DNA from: JBIOJM01 sp044450785
GTDB taxonomy: Bacteria; Planctomycetota; Planctomycetia; Isosphaerales; Isosphaeraceae
Reading direction: 5' to 3'
Length of the DNA stretch: 64,000 nucleotides
NCBI GenBank assembly: GCA_044450785.1
Contig: JBIOJM010000007.1
Coordinates: 5,943 to 69,942 of the forward strand
The notes below the pieces were generated by a model, which saw only the letters and a list, made by a program, of their open reading frames with translations, did not search any database and was not told the origin of the DNA. Below, one piece after another: positions 54,682 to 63,652 of the stretch. The position numbers and the translations under genes are program-made. The first letter of the stretch is position 1. The number at the start of each line of letters is the position of its first letter.

Positions 54682-54738
54682 CCGGGCGCCGCGGTCACAC
54701 GCGTATGGTCCTCTCGGCTCTTCTACCCAGGAGACAAA

Positions 54739-55119
54739 ATGTCACCTGAAATCAAGGCTTATCTCGAATCCCTCCCACGAGAACAGCGCGACATGGCGGT
54801 CGCCCTCCGGAGCGCGGTCATGAATGCTGAGCCATCCCTTCAAGAATCCATCAGCTCGTGGGGATACGTTTCGTTTTCGGTTCCGGGCATGACAGGCTTT
54901 ACCCGGTCGATGGGCGTCATCACTATTGTTCCTCATAAAGAGTACACGAATCTGCAGTTCTACAATGGTGTCGAGCTTCTCGACGTTGTTCCGCAGCTTG
55001 AGGGTACAGGGAAACGGATGAGGCATCTGAAGTTTGCTCATAGCCAGACACTGGATACGGGCCTGTTAGTCAAGGCTGTTCGGGCGTCGGTCGCTCGGGT
55101 CAAAGGCGATTCCTCTTAG
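54739..55119 (+). CDS. DUF1801 (YdhG/CyaY-like) protein
   Basis: The 126 aa protein starts MSPEIKAYLESLPREQRDMA and contains SISSWGYVSFSVPGMTGFTR and NGVELLDVVPQLEGTGKRMR, followed by HLKFAHSQTLDT. These match the compact alpha/beta DUF1801 fold, whose members bind small molecules or metal but remain largely uncharacterised. GGAG lies 9 nt upstream of the ATG. Confidence 0.8.
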   Translation: MSPEIKAYLESLPREQRDMAVALRSAVMNAEPSLQESISSWGYVSFSVPGMTGFTRSMGVITIVPHKEYTNLQFYNGVELLDVVPQLEGTGKRMRHLKFAHSQTLDTGLLVKAVRASVARVKGDSS

Positions 55120-55165
55120 TCCGTGGCAATCGACAGGGCTGGTCCCCTCTCAAGGAAGCCATTCG

Positions 55166-58144
55166 ATGAACGTCCGTCCTTTGCGGTTTCTTGCCCTGAT
55201 GACCATGGCCGGTGCCGGGCCCGGCGAGCCGTTGCCGCGGACGGCGCCGCGGGAGCCGGCGGAGGCCGCCAAGTCGTTCCGGGTCCAGGGCGGTTTCCGG
55301 CTTGAGCTGCTCGCCACCGAGCCGAAGGTCATGGATCCGGTCGCGGCGGCCTACGACGAGGATGGCCGGCTCTACGTCGTCGAGATGACGGACTATCCTC
55401 ATGTGGATCCAGCCAACGACAGGCCGTACGCCGAAAACGTCGGCGACCCGCCGATCGGCCGCGTCCGGCTGCTGATCGACCGCAACGACGACGGCGTCTT
55501 CGACGAGGGCCATGTCTTCGCCGACAAGCTCTCCTGGCCGACTGGCGTCGCGATCTGGAAAGGAGGCGTATTCGTCGCCGCGACCCCGGATATCTGGTAC
55601 CTCCGCGACAACGATGGCGACCATCGGGCCGACGAGCGGCGGCGTGTCTTCACCGGGTTCCGCAAATTCAATGTCCAGGCCGTCATGAATAACCTCCAGT
55701 GGGGTCTGGACCACAAGATCTACGGCGCGGGGTCGAGCAATGGAGGCCGGGTCCGCCCGGCCGGCCGCGGGGAGGCCGACCTGGCGGCGGTGGACCTGCT
55801 CCGGCGCGACTTCCGGTTCGACCCGTCCTCCGGCGCGTTCGAGGCGATCTCCGGCGGTGCGCGGTTCGGCAACACGTTCGACGACTGGGGAAACCGCTTC
55901 CTCTGCGATATCCGCAACCCGGCCCAGCACGTCGTCCTGCCGGCGCGCTACCTGGCGCGCAACCCCTTTCTTCCGACCCCCCGCGCCTTGCACGACGCAG
56001 CCGAGTTCGGCGACACGATCAAGCTCTTCCGGATCAGCCCGCCTGAGCCGTGGCGCGAGTTGCGGGCCCGGCGCTGGACCGCCGTGGGAAAGGTGATGCC
56101 GCGGAGCGAGCTGGTCGGTGCGGGCTTCCTCACGTCGTCGAGCGGCCTGACCGTCTACCGCGGGGATGCCTATCCGCGGCCCTACCGCGGTAACCTGTTC
56201 CTGGGCGAGGTTGCCAACAACCTGATCCACCGGATGATTCTCGAGCCCGATGGGGCAACGTTCCGCGCCAGCAGAGCCGACCCGGGCGTCGAGTTCGTCG
56301 CCTCGACCGATCCTTGGTTCCGGCCGGTCAATTTCGTCAACGCGCCCGACGGCACGCTGACCGTGCTCGACATGTACCGCGAGACGATCGAGCACCCGTG
56401 GTCGATCCCCGACGACATCCGCGCGGGGCTCGATCTGCGGAGCGGGGCGGACCGCGGCCGGATCTACCGGCTGACGCCACCGGAGTTCCGCCGGCGGCCC
56501 ACGCCCCGGCTGAGCCAGGCCGGCACTCCGGAGCTGGTCCAGCTTCTGGAGCATCCCAACGGCTGGCACCGTGAGACGGCCCACCGTCTATTGCACGAGC
56601 GTGGGGACGCAGCCGCCGTGACCCTGCTGAAGCAACTCCTCCGCGCGGGAAAGGAGCCGCGCGGGCGGCTCCACGCGCTGTATGCGTTGGGCGGCCTGGG
56701 GGCGCTCGAGGCGTCTGACCTTCTCGCGGCCCTGGCAGACGACTCGCCCCAGGTCCGCGAGCATGCCGTTCTGCTGGCCGAGCCGTTGCTGGCACGTTTG
56801 CCAGGCTTGCGCGCCGAGGTTGCTGGGCTCGCCGATGACCCGAACGCGCGCGTCCGGTTCCAGCTTGCTTTCACTCTCGGCGAGGTCCCAGGCGACATTG
56901 CGCTGGAGGGTCTCGCCACGATCGCGCGGCACGACGCGGCTGACCCGTGGGTGCGGACCGCCGTGCTCAGCTCGGCCACGGCCGACCCGGCCGGCCTGTT
57001 CGAACGGCTGTGGCGCGACGGCGGTTTCGCCGGGAGTGCGGGCGGAATCGCGCTGTTGCGACCGCTCGCGGTGGTCATCGGTGCGCGCGGCCGGCCCGGC
57101 GAGGCCGGCCGCGTGTTGGCAGCGGTCGCCGCCCCAGGCCCGGACGAAGCGGGCCGCGACGTGGCACTCGGACTCGGTGAGGGGCTCGCCCGCTCCGGCC
57201 GGAAGCTGTCGGACCTCGGGGCGGACCTGCCCCGGACTGCCGTCGCCTGGCTCGATCGCCTCCACGCCGCCTCCGCGTCACTGGTCGTGGACGAATCCGC
57301 ACCTCCCGATCGGCGTGCGCGGGCCATCGCGCTGCTCGGCCAGGGCGATGCCGATCGGGCGGTGGCGATCCTGCCCGGCCTGCTGGCTTCGCGCCAGCCG
57401 CCCGCGGTCCAGGCCGCCGCCCTACGGGCGCTCGCCGGCTTCGATCGGCCCGAGGTCGCCGTCATCCTGCTCAAGCCCTGGAAGGGGTACACGCCGGCGA
57501 TCCGCGCGGAAGTCATCGGGCTCTTGCTCGGCCGTCGTGCCTGGGTTGGTCCTTTGCTGGATGCGGTCGGGTCCGGGTTGGTCCCGCCGGGCGAGATCCC
57601 GCCAACCCGCCGAACGCTCTTGTTAAAAGACCGCGACCCAGCGATCCGCAAGCGGGCCCAGACCCTGCTCGATGGCGAGGCCCCCGGGCCTCGAGTCTCG
57701 GCGCTGGCGAGTTACCGGAGCGTGCTCGATCGGCCCGGCGACCCCGACCGCGGCCGATCGATCTTCGACCGTGAATGCGTGGCCTGCCACAAGCTCGGCG
57801 AACGGGGCCACGCGGTCGGCCCGAACCTTGCGGGCATGCGCCGCAAGACGCCCGAGGAGATCCTGGTGAGCATCCTGGACCCGAATCGCGAGGTCTCGCC
57901 CGAGTTCCTGGAATACGCCGTCGCCCTGGACGACGGCCGCGTCGTGACCGGCCTGGTCGCCGCCGAAACACCCGTCAGTCTCACCCTCCGGGGCAGGGAG
58001 GGGGCCGAGCAGACGATCCTCCGCCACAATGTCGACGAGATCGCCAGCACCGGCAAGTCGCTGATGCCCGAGGGACTCGAGCGATCGGTCCCGCCAGGTG
58101 AGATGTCGGACTTGATCGCGTTCCTGTTGAGAGTTCAGGATTAG
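55166..58144 (+). CDS. PVC-type exported dehydrogenase with HEAT-like repeats and C-terminal CxxCH haem domain
   Basis: The 992 aa protein starts with a short signal-like segment (MNVRPLRFLALMTMAGA). Residues ~40-440 form the membrane-bound-dehydrogenase beta-propeller (FRLELLATEPKVMDPVAAAY, LYVVEMTDYPH, IGRVRLLIDRNDDGVFDEGH, ARFGNTFDDWGNRF). Residues ~460-830 consist of helical HEAT-like repeats (VRFQLAFTLGEVPGD). The C-terminal ~150 residues form a cytochrome domain with DRECVACHKLGERGHAVGPN (haem c) and a distal Met in KSLMPEGLE. These proteins are planctomycete-specific and presumed to oxidise sugars in the periplasm. It is followed after 2 bp by an amidohydrolase gene. Confidence 0.93.
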   Translation: MNVRPLRFLALMTMAGAGPGEPLPRTAPREPAEAAKSFRVQGGFRLELLATEPKVMDPVAAAYDEDGRLYVVEMTDYPHVDPANDRPYAENVGDPPIGRVRLLIDRNDDGVFDEGHVFADKLSWPTGVAIWKGGVFVAATPDIWYLRDNDGDHRADERRRVFTGFRKFNVQAVMNNLQWGLDHKIYGAGSSNGGRVRPAGRGEADLAAVDLLRRDFRFDPSSGAFEAISGGARFGNTFDDWGNRFLCDIRNPAQHVVLPARYLARNPFLPTPRALHDAAEFGDTIKLFRISPPEPWRELRARRWTAVGKVMPRSELVGAGFLTSSSGLTVYRGDAYPRPYRGNLFLGEVANNLIHRMILEPDGATFRASRADPGVEFVASTDPWFRPVNFVNAPDGTLTVLDMYRETIEHPWSIPDDIRAGLDLRSGADRGRIYRLTPPEFRRRPTPRLSQAGTPELVQLLEHPNGWHRETAHRLLHERGDAAAVTLLKQLLRAGKEPRGRLHALYALGGLGALEASDLLAALADDSPQVREHAVLLAEPLLARLPGLRAEVAGLADDPNARVRFQLAFTLGEVPGDIALEGLATIARHDAADPWVRTAVLSSATADPAGLFERLWRDGGFAGSAGGIALLRPLAVVIGARGRPGEAGRVLAAVAAPGPDEAGRDVALGLGEGLARSGRKLSDLGADLPRTAVAWLDRLHAASASLVVDESAPPDRRARAIALLGQGDADRAVAILPGLLASRQPPAVQAAALRALAGFDRPEVAVILLKPWKGYTPAIRAEVIGLLLGRRAWVGPLLDAVGSGLVPPGEIPPTRRTLLLKDRDPAIRKRAQTLLDGEAPGPRVSALASYRSVLDRPGDPDRGRSIFDRECVACHKLGERGHAVGPNLAGMRRKTPEEILVSILDPNREVSPEFLEYAVALDDGRVVTGLVAAETPVSLTLRGREGAEQTILRHNVDEIASTGKSLMPEGLERSVPPGEMSDLIAFLLRVQD

Positions 58145-58146
58145 TC

Positions 58147-58935
58147 ATGATGATCTGGGACCTCCACTGCCATCTGACGGGCGGCCTTGGCGGGCGGACG
58201 CCCGATGAGTCGATGGCCCGGCTCATCGGGCTTGCCGACCGGATGGGGATCGATCGGCTGGTCATCTACATGGGCGATCGGACGGTCGTCGACCCAAGGC
58301 CGGAGGAGCTGCGCCGCCAGAATGACCAGGTGCTCCAGGCGCTCAGCCACTGGCACCACCGCGCGTTCGGGTTCGTCTATGTCAACCCCAAGCATGTCGA
58401 GGCGAGCCTCGGCGAGATCGATCGATGCGTGCGCGACGGGCCGATGGTCGGCCTGAAGCTCTGGGTCGCGGCGCGATGCGACTGTCCCGAGGCCGACGCA
58501 CTGGTCCGCCGCGCAACGGAGTTGAAGGCGGTCGTGTTTCAGCACACCTGGATCAAGGCACGGGGCAACGAGCCGGGCGAATCGACGCCGACGGACGTGG
58601 CCGCGCTGGCGGCGCGGCATCCCAAGGCGTCGATCATCTGCGGTCACACCGGCGGGCAATGGGAGCTGGGAATCCGGGTGGTGCGCCACCTGCCGAACGT
58701 CGCAATCGATCTGGCCGGATCCGACCCGACGGCCGGCTTCGTCGAGATGGCGGTGCGCGAGCTCGGCCCGCGACGGATCCTCTACGGCAGCGACGTGCCT
58801 GGCCGCAGCTTCGCATCGCAGCTCGCCAAGGTGCTCGGGGCCGATATCGCCGAGACGGACCGCCGGCTCATCCTCGGCGAAAACCTGCGGCGCCTGCTGA
58901 CGCCGATCCTCGACGCCAAGGGGGTCAAGCCATGA
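58147..58935 (+). CDS. Amidohydrolase-family protein (metal-site HxH present)
   Basis: The 262 aa TIM-barrel protein begins MMIWDLHCHLTGGLGG with the HxH metal ligands. It continues with FGFVYVNPKHVEASLGEIDR, VGLKLWVAARCDCPEADALV (the position of the carboxylated Lys or third ligand), VVFQHTWIK, ASIICGHTGGQWELGIRVVR (ligand His) and RILYGSDVPGRSFASQLAKV (catalytic Asp). It matches Amidohydro_2 (PF04909). Substrate unknown. It lies 2 bp after the dehydrogenase and overlaps the next gene by 4 nt. Confidence 0.88.
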   Translation: MMIWDLHCHLTGGLGGRTPDESMARLIGLADRMGIDRLVIYMGDRTVVDPRPEELRRQNDQVLQALSHWHHRAFGFVYVNPKHVEASLGEIDRCVRDGPMVGLKLWVAARCDCPEADALVRRATELKAVVFQHTWIKARGNEPGESTPTDVAALAARHPKASIICGHTGGQWELGIRVVRHLPNVAIDLAGSDPTAGFVEMAVRELGPRRILYGSDVPGRSFASQLAKVLGADIAETDRRLILGENLRRLLTPILDAKGVKP

Positions 58936-59705
58936 TCGATGTCAACGTCTGGCTCTCTCGCTGGCCGTTCCGCCGGCTCCCCGACGACGAACCGGAGGCC
59001 CTGGTACGCCGGCTCAGGCGTCTGGGTGTGACGGAGGCGTGGGCAGGTAGCCTGGATGCGCTCTTGCACCGCGATTTTGCTGCCGTGAACGCGCGCCTCG
59101 TGGAGACGTGTCGCGCGCACGGCGCGGGCTTATTGCGACCCTTCGGTGCGATCAACCCGCTCTTGCCCGACTGGCGCGAAGACCTGCGACGCTGCCACGA
59201 ATCGCACCAGATGCCCGGGATCCGTCTCCATCCAAACTACCACGGCTACGCGCTCGACCATCCCGCCTTCGCCGGCCTGCTCGGCGAGGCCGCCCGGCGC
59301 GGGCTGATCGTCCAGATCGCTTTGAAGATGGAGGACGAGCGGACCCTGCACCCACTACTCAAGGACCTGCCGACGACCGATCCGGCCCCACTTGCGGGCT
59401 TGCTGGCCCACCCACTTCGGCCCTCGGTCGTTCTGCTCAACGCCCTGGGCAACCTCCGCGGGCAGCCCCTCAAACGACTCCTTACGGTTCCAGGGATCTG
59501 GAGCGATATCGCGATGCTGGAAGGGGCAGCCGGTCTTGCTCGGCTGGTTGCGCAGGTCGGACCGGATCGCCTCCTTTTCGGCTCCCATGCACCGTTCTAT
59601 TACGCCGAAGCGGCCCACCTCAAGCTCAAGGAGTCGGTGTTGACGCCCGAACAAGCCGAGGCCATCCGGCAGGGTAACGCTCGCCGGCTGGAGCGGAGGA
59701 CTTGA
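58932..59705 (+). CDS. Second amidohydrolase-family protein, lacking the HxH metal motif
   Basis: The 257 aa protein overlaps the upstream amidohydrolase by 4 nt (ATGA). It begins MIDVNVWLSRWPFRRLPDDE, where family members have HxH the sequence has N-V-W. It keeps MPGIRLHPNYHGYALDHPAF, RRGLIVQIALKMEDERTLHP and the end DRLLFGSHAPFYYAEAAHLK (Ser-His-Ala where the active Asp usually lies). The combination suggests a barrel with an altered or missing metal centre, perhaps a structural partner of the first amidohydrolase. Third gene of the operon. Confidence 0.85.
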   Translation: MIDVNVWLSRWPFRRLPDDEPEALVRRLRRLGVTEAWAGSLDALLHRDFAAVNARLVETCRAHGAGLLRPFGAINPLLPDWREDLRRCHESHQMPGIRLHPNYHGYALDHPAFAGLLGEAARRGLIVQIALKMEDERTLHPLLKDLPTTDPAPLAGLLAHPLRPSVVLLNALGNLRGQPLKRLLTVPGIWSDIAMLEGAAGLARLVAQVGPDRLLFGSHAPFYYAEAAHLKLKESVLTPEQAEAIRQGNARRLERRT

Positions 59706-59845
59706 CGACGAACAGGTTTGCCCCCGGGCGAGTGACTCACGGTTGTTCGAAACGACGATCCGCCAGTGGAACGGGAACGGACTGGATCACTACGCTTCTC
59801 GAGGGGTGGAGGCTTCCGGACCGGAAGCTAACGGTGTAGCTCCGG

Positions 59846-61204
59846 TCAGGTGTCCACAAGCCGTTCAATGACGAAGACCCTTGTTCTGGACAGGCTTGTA
59901 TAGCCGGCCGGCTCGAATGCGGGGTTGTACGCCAGGGGCACCGACTCGCCGTATGTCGGCTTGTCTGGGGTCCGGGACGCTTGTGTGCTGAGGTTGTTCC
60001 CCCCGGCGACGGCCTCACGCCATTCCTTGGGTGTCTTGCCGTGGTCTTTCCCGGTGGCGGCCTTGGCGACGGCCATGACCAGGTCGTTGAACCGCTTGCG
60101 GTCGGCGTTGGTCCCCTTGATGAGCGCCACGTCCCGCTCGAGCTGGGCCTCCGCCATGACGGCACCCCTCTGGGCCTCGACCATGAGTTCGAATGGGGAG
60201 ATCTGAGCATACTCCTCGGTATCCGTTTCCTTCACCAGGATCTTCGAACCCCGGACATCGCGCGTCATGCTGACGCCGACCCTTCCCGTGGGGCGGGCAA
60301 TGACCGGCATGCCGGATTGATCGTAGATGATGGTGTCGCCGGGTTGCGGAGTGACGTTCGGCGGAGGCGGTGGCGCGTAAAACCGGCTCACGTTGAACCG
60401 CTCGCCCTCGACGAACAGGACGCCCGGCGACCCAGGGCCGCCGACGGGTCTCACCTCGTACTTGAAGGGGTCGATCATCATGCCGACCAGCAGGTCGAGG
60501 TAATCGTGGGCCGGGCGCAGGCGGAGGATCTCGGTCGCCCGCCCTCGGACCTCGGGCGTACGGCCGTAGACGGCGAGCAGGGCCAGGACCTTTGAGGAGA
60601 CCGGTTTGTCGATCTCGCCGAGGACCTGGATCAGAATCTTCTGGTCGAGCTGGCCCCCGCCGCCGAACTCGCGGTAAACCGACAGGACGGCCCTCGGGTC
60701 CGAGATCTCCTTGATCGCGGCCTGAGCAATATCCCGTTTCTTGGCCCCGTTGGTCCCGTGGATGTCCTTGTGCACCTTCCTCAGCCGCGGCGCCCAGACC
60801 TTGTCGGCCTTCTTCTGCTCGTTGTCCTCGGCGATCTGCTTCTCGGTCGCCCACCGGCCGCCGTACTTCTTGAGGCCCAGCTTCCGCCAAGCCGCGTCGC
60901 GCTTCGGATCCAGACGCACGACCTCCGCGAAATGGACGTAAGCCTGATCCTTCAGCCCATGCTCCTCACACCATAGACCCAGTCTCCACTGCGCGGCGGC
61001 TGTCGACCGGGCCTTCTCTCTCAGTGCGTTGTATTCCGCCAGCACCTGGCCCGGGTCGACGTCGACCGCCGCCTTCGGCGTCGTTTTTTGCTCGTCCCGG
61101 GACTGCGGAGGGCCCGCATCCTGAAAGGCCACAAGAGTCGAAGAGACGAGAAGCAGTCCGAGCATGGCGACGGCTCCGATGTCGACAGAGCGACGGACGG
61201 GCAA
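59846..61204 (-). CDS. Secreted protein with TPR/HEAT-like repeats
   Basis: The ~452 aa precursor has a signal peptide (MPVRRSVDIGAVAMLGLLLV, cleavage near VAFQ-DA). A TPR-like helical region follows (AQWRLGLWCEEHGLKDQAYV, VRLDPKRDAAWRKLGLKKYG), then KIL(I/V)QVLGEID-type HEAT repeats, and a domain with DPFKYEVRPVGGPGSPGVLF. The C-terminus ends soon after VPLAYNPAFEPAGYTSLSRT. The start codon is TTG 61204 (weak ribosome site) or ATG 61165. It is recalled that related planctomycete proteins carry an additional Hint-type domain after this point; none is present here. Function unknown. Confidence 0.65.
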   Translation of the reverse strand: MPVRRSVDIGAVAMLGLLLVSSTLVAFQDAGPPQSRDEQKTTPKAAVDVDPGQVLAEYNALREKARSTAAAQWRLGLWCEEHGLKDQAYVHFAEVVRLDPKRDAAWRKLGLKKYGGRWATEKQIAEDNEQKKADKVWAPRLRKVHKDIHGTNGAKKRDIAQAAIKEISDPRAVLSVYREFGGGGQLDQKILIQVLGEIDKPVSSKVLALLAVYGRTPEVRGRATEILRLRPAHDYLDLLVGMMIDPFKYEVRPVGGPGSPGVLFVEGERFNVSRFYAPPPPPNVTPQPGDTIIYDQSGMPVIARPTGRVGVSMTRDVRGSKILVKETDTEEYAQISPFELMVEAQRGAVMAEAQLERDVALIKGTNADRKRFNDLVMAVAKAATGKDHGKTPKEWREAVAGGNNLSTQASRTPDKPTYGESVPLAYNPAFEPAGYTSLSRTRVFVIERLVDT

Positions 61205-61309
61205 ACGACCGCAATTGAATTCTATCGGTAATACCCGCGCACTGGAAGACTCGGGGGCTTAGAAACAGGTCGGAAATAAGTTACCGATTTAGCTTCTCTG
61301 GTTTTCCGG

Positions 61310-61369
61310 GTGCCACTGGCTCTGCCAGTGCCCGTCCAAGCACGGGGACACTGGCATAGCCAGTGGCAC
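61310..61369. repeat. Inverted repeat (GTGCCACTGGC type)
   Basis: GTGCCACTGGCTCTGCCAGTG at 61310-61330 is matched by CACTGGCATAGCCAGTGGCAC at 61349-61369, with a small CCCGT/ACGGG stem in the 18-nt loop. It lies between the secreted protein gene and the sigma-54 activator, and both arms can also fold alone. Confidence 0.8.
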
Positions 61370-61471
61370 ACAAATACGAAGTCGGGAAGTTATTTCGGGC
61401 CTGTTCCTTAGCGTCCTACGTGATTCGAAATGTCTTCGCCGGGCGCGCGAGGGGCTGTGTCGGAGCCTCGC

Positions 61472-62899
61472 CTACTCATTCGCCAGGGCAAGCTGTCGCC
61501 GCCGTGCGGAGTGGGTCTTGTAGTCGCGTTTGTCGATCTGGTAGCGGCGGAGCTTCTCGCTGATGCTGCGCCGGGAGAGCCCGCAGTGCCGTGCACATAG
61601 CTCGACTCGGCCCCGGTGTTTTTCGAGGACGTGCTGGAGATAGGCACGCTCGATCCGGCTGGTGAATTCGGCTGTGATCTCGGGAAGCGGGCGGCGGTGG
61701 TCGAAGTCAAGATTGAACGGCTCGTCATGGCGGGCGACGATTTGAGGCGGCAGGTTCTCGGGCTCGATCATCGGGCCTTGGGTCGTGACCGTCGCCTGCT
61801 CGATGACGTGCTCGAGCTCCCGCACGTTTCCGGGCCAGTCGTACGTCATGAGCCGTGAGAGGGCGAGTCGTGAGAACGTCTTGACAGGAAGGTCCCGCTC
61901 CGCCAGCTTGTCGAGGAAATGATTGACGAGGAGCGGGATGTCTTCCAGCCGCTTGCGCAACGGCGGCATATCGATCGAGAAGACGTTGAGCCGGTAGAAC
62001 AGGTCTTCGCGGAACCGGCCGCGGGCCACCGCCTCGGCGAGATTGAGGTTTGTGGCGGCGATCACGCGGCAGTCGGTCTGGATGGAGTCGGTGCCGCCGA
62101 CTCGTTCGAACCGCCCATCCTGGAGTACCCGCAGCAGCTTGGCCTGCATGCCCAGCGGCATCTCGCCGATCTCATCGAGAAAGAGCGAGCCCCCCTGGGC
62201 CAGCTCGAACCGCCCTTTCTTTTGGCGATCGGCCCCGGTGAACGACCCGCGCTCGTGTCCAAAAAGCTCGCTCTCGAGCAAATGCTCGGGTAGCGCCGCA
62301 CAATTGACCGCCACCAGCGGACCGCGCCGGGTGACATCGCTGAAATGGATTGCCTGGGCCACCAGCTCCTTCCCCGTGCCCGTCTCGCCGGTCACCAGGA
62401 CCGTGCAGGACGACGACGCGACCCGCGCAACCCGCTCGAAGACCTCGGTCATGCCCGCGCTGCGACCAAGTAGGTTATGGTAGGCATGCTTCCGCTGGAG
62501 CCGCTGCCGGAGATCGGCGACCTCGTCGATGAGCCGGCGATCCTCGAGGGCCAGGTTCACGAGGACCTCGAGGCGAATGGTGTCGATCGGCTTCTGGATC
62601 AAGTCGTAGGCGCCGAGCTTCATCGCCTCGACCGCCGACTCCACCGTCGCGAACCCGGTCATGACAATGATCGTCACGGGGAGTTCCCGGTCGCGAATCT
62701 CCCTGATCAAATCCAGGCCGCTGATCCCCGGCAGGCGCAGGTCGGTCAACACGAGCGAGCAGGGGTGCTCCACCAACCATTCGAGGGCGGCCGTGCCGTC
62801 GGTGGCAATCGTGATCTGCCGGTCAGGATCGGCAAGGAGCTGCGAAAGCTGCTGGCAGATCAGCTCACTGTCATCCACCACGAGGATGCGTCGTTCCAT
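61472..62899 (-). CDS. NtrC-family sigma-54-dependent response regulator
   Basis: The 475 aa protein starts at 62899 with GAGGG 4-5 nt upstream. The receiver (1-115) has Asp9-10, phosphoacceptor Asp53 (LVLTDLRLPGISG), Thr81 and Lys103. The AAA+ sigma-54 interaction domain (~140-370) has Walker A GETGTGKE (171-178), the sigma-54-contacting loop as GSFTGA (218-223, GAFTGA in most), Walker B SLFLDEIGEMPLG, and NVRELEHVIEQATV. The C-terminal Fis-type helix-turn-helix (~430-475) contains CARHCGLSRRSISEKLRRYQ. It activates sigma-54 promoters; the target is not identified. No kinase is next to it. It could bind the dnaK palindrome, but nothing in the sequence proves that. Confidence 0.95.
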   Translation of the reverse strand: MERRILVVDDSELICQQLSQLLADPDRQITIATDGTAALEWLVEHPCSLVLTDLRLPGISGLDLIREIRDRELPVTIIVMTGFATVESAVEAMKLGAYDLIQKPIDTIRLEVLVNLALEDRRLIDEVADLRQRLQRKHAYHNLLGRSAGMTEVFERVARVASSSCTVLVTGETGTGKELVAQAIHFSDVTRRGPLVAVNCAALPEHLLESELFGHERGSFTGADRQKKGRFELAQGGSLFLDEIGEMPLGMQAKLLRVLQDGRFERVGGTDSIQTDCRVIAATNLNLAEAVARGRFREDLFYRLNVFSIDMPPLRKRLEDIPLLVNHFLDKLAERDLPVKTFSRLALSRLMTYDWPGNVRELEHVIEQATVTTQGPMIEPENLPPQIVARHDEPFNLDFDHRRPLPEITAEFTSRIERAYLQHVLEKHRGRVELCARHCGLSRRSISEKLRRYQIDKRDYKTHSARRRQLALANE

Positions 62900-63118
62900 G
62901 GCGCCCTCATCCGAGTTGAGGTGGGTGGCTCTCATCCTGGCTGCGCCTTCGATCCTCTGCGTTTCGCAGGGCCCGAAGGGAGGTCGTTACCACGCCCGAG
63001 CGGATCACCTTCACTGGGTGTGTCAGATCCACTCGATGTATTCACACCCTCTCAGAGTCGTAGACTACGATCATTTCCCTGGTTGTCAAGCGTCTTGGTT
63101 GGATAATCCGTCTCTGCT

Positions 63119-63652
63119 CTAAGCTCCGGAGGCGTTGTTAGCGCGACCCGAAATGATTTGGTTCGCCAATCGGCGGAAGGCATTTTCCTCCTCGCCGTGC
63201 CTCATGGGAACCTTAGCGATTGCAGCGCGCACGCTGTCCAAATCCATCCTTACGAGCAAGGCCATGAGGTGAGGCAGCGCGTCCTTTACGGATTTGACAG
63301 TCCCGAACTCTTTACTCAGGATGTTGCCGAACGACCGAAAGTCGTCCAACGTCTTCAGCAGCTTCCCATCCCGGATCGAAGTCTCAAACTCCCGAAGCAC
63401 CTGATATTTCTCGCCATCAGTTAGTTTCAGTTCTCGCAGCGCTCGCGTCTCCCCCTTCTTCTTACTGGACTCGGCCTTGCCAAGACGCCGGGATGATACT
63501 CGTTTCTTGACCGACTTCTTTCGCCAGAGTGAGGAGAATGAGTCTTTCTCCTGCCCATCAAGGAGGCCGACAGCCTCTGCGAGTTCTTCGGGTGAGAATT
63601 CCTCGGTCAGCATGCGGATGCGCAGCACCGCCTCTCGCACTTTGCTGTTCAT
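63119..63652 (-). CDS. Helical partner protein coupled to the ParA-like gene
   Basis: The 177 aa protein has an N-terminal helical segment (VREAVLRIRMLTEEFSPEEL, then AEAVGLLDGQEKDSFSSLWR), a strongly basic linker (RKKSVKKRVSSRRLGKAESS) and a C-terminal helical part (VKDALPHLMALLVRMDLDSV). It does not resemble ParB. Its start overlaps the ParA-like stop by 4 nt (ATGA), so the pair is translationally coupled. It is probably the ParA ATPase's cognate partner or adaptor, and the basic linker might bind DNA. Confidence 0.55.
   Translation of the reverse strand: MNSKVREAVLRIRMLTEEFSPEELAEAVGLLDGQEKDSFSSLWRKKSVKKRVSSRRLGKAESSKKKGETRALRELKLTDGEKYQVLREFETSIRDGKLLKTLDDFRSFGNILSKEFGTVKSVKDALPHLMALLVRMDLDSVRAAIAKVPMRHGEEENAFRRLANQIISGRANNASGA

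Noticed and set aside
58425..58931. In-frame extension of the second amidohydrolase upstream of 58932
   Set aside because: The extension overlaps the first amidohydrolase in another frame; the ATG at 58932 with a 4-nt overlap fits the operon.
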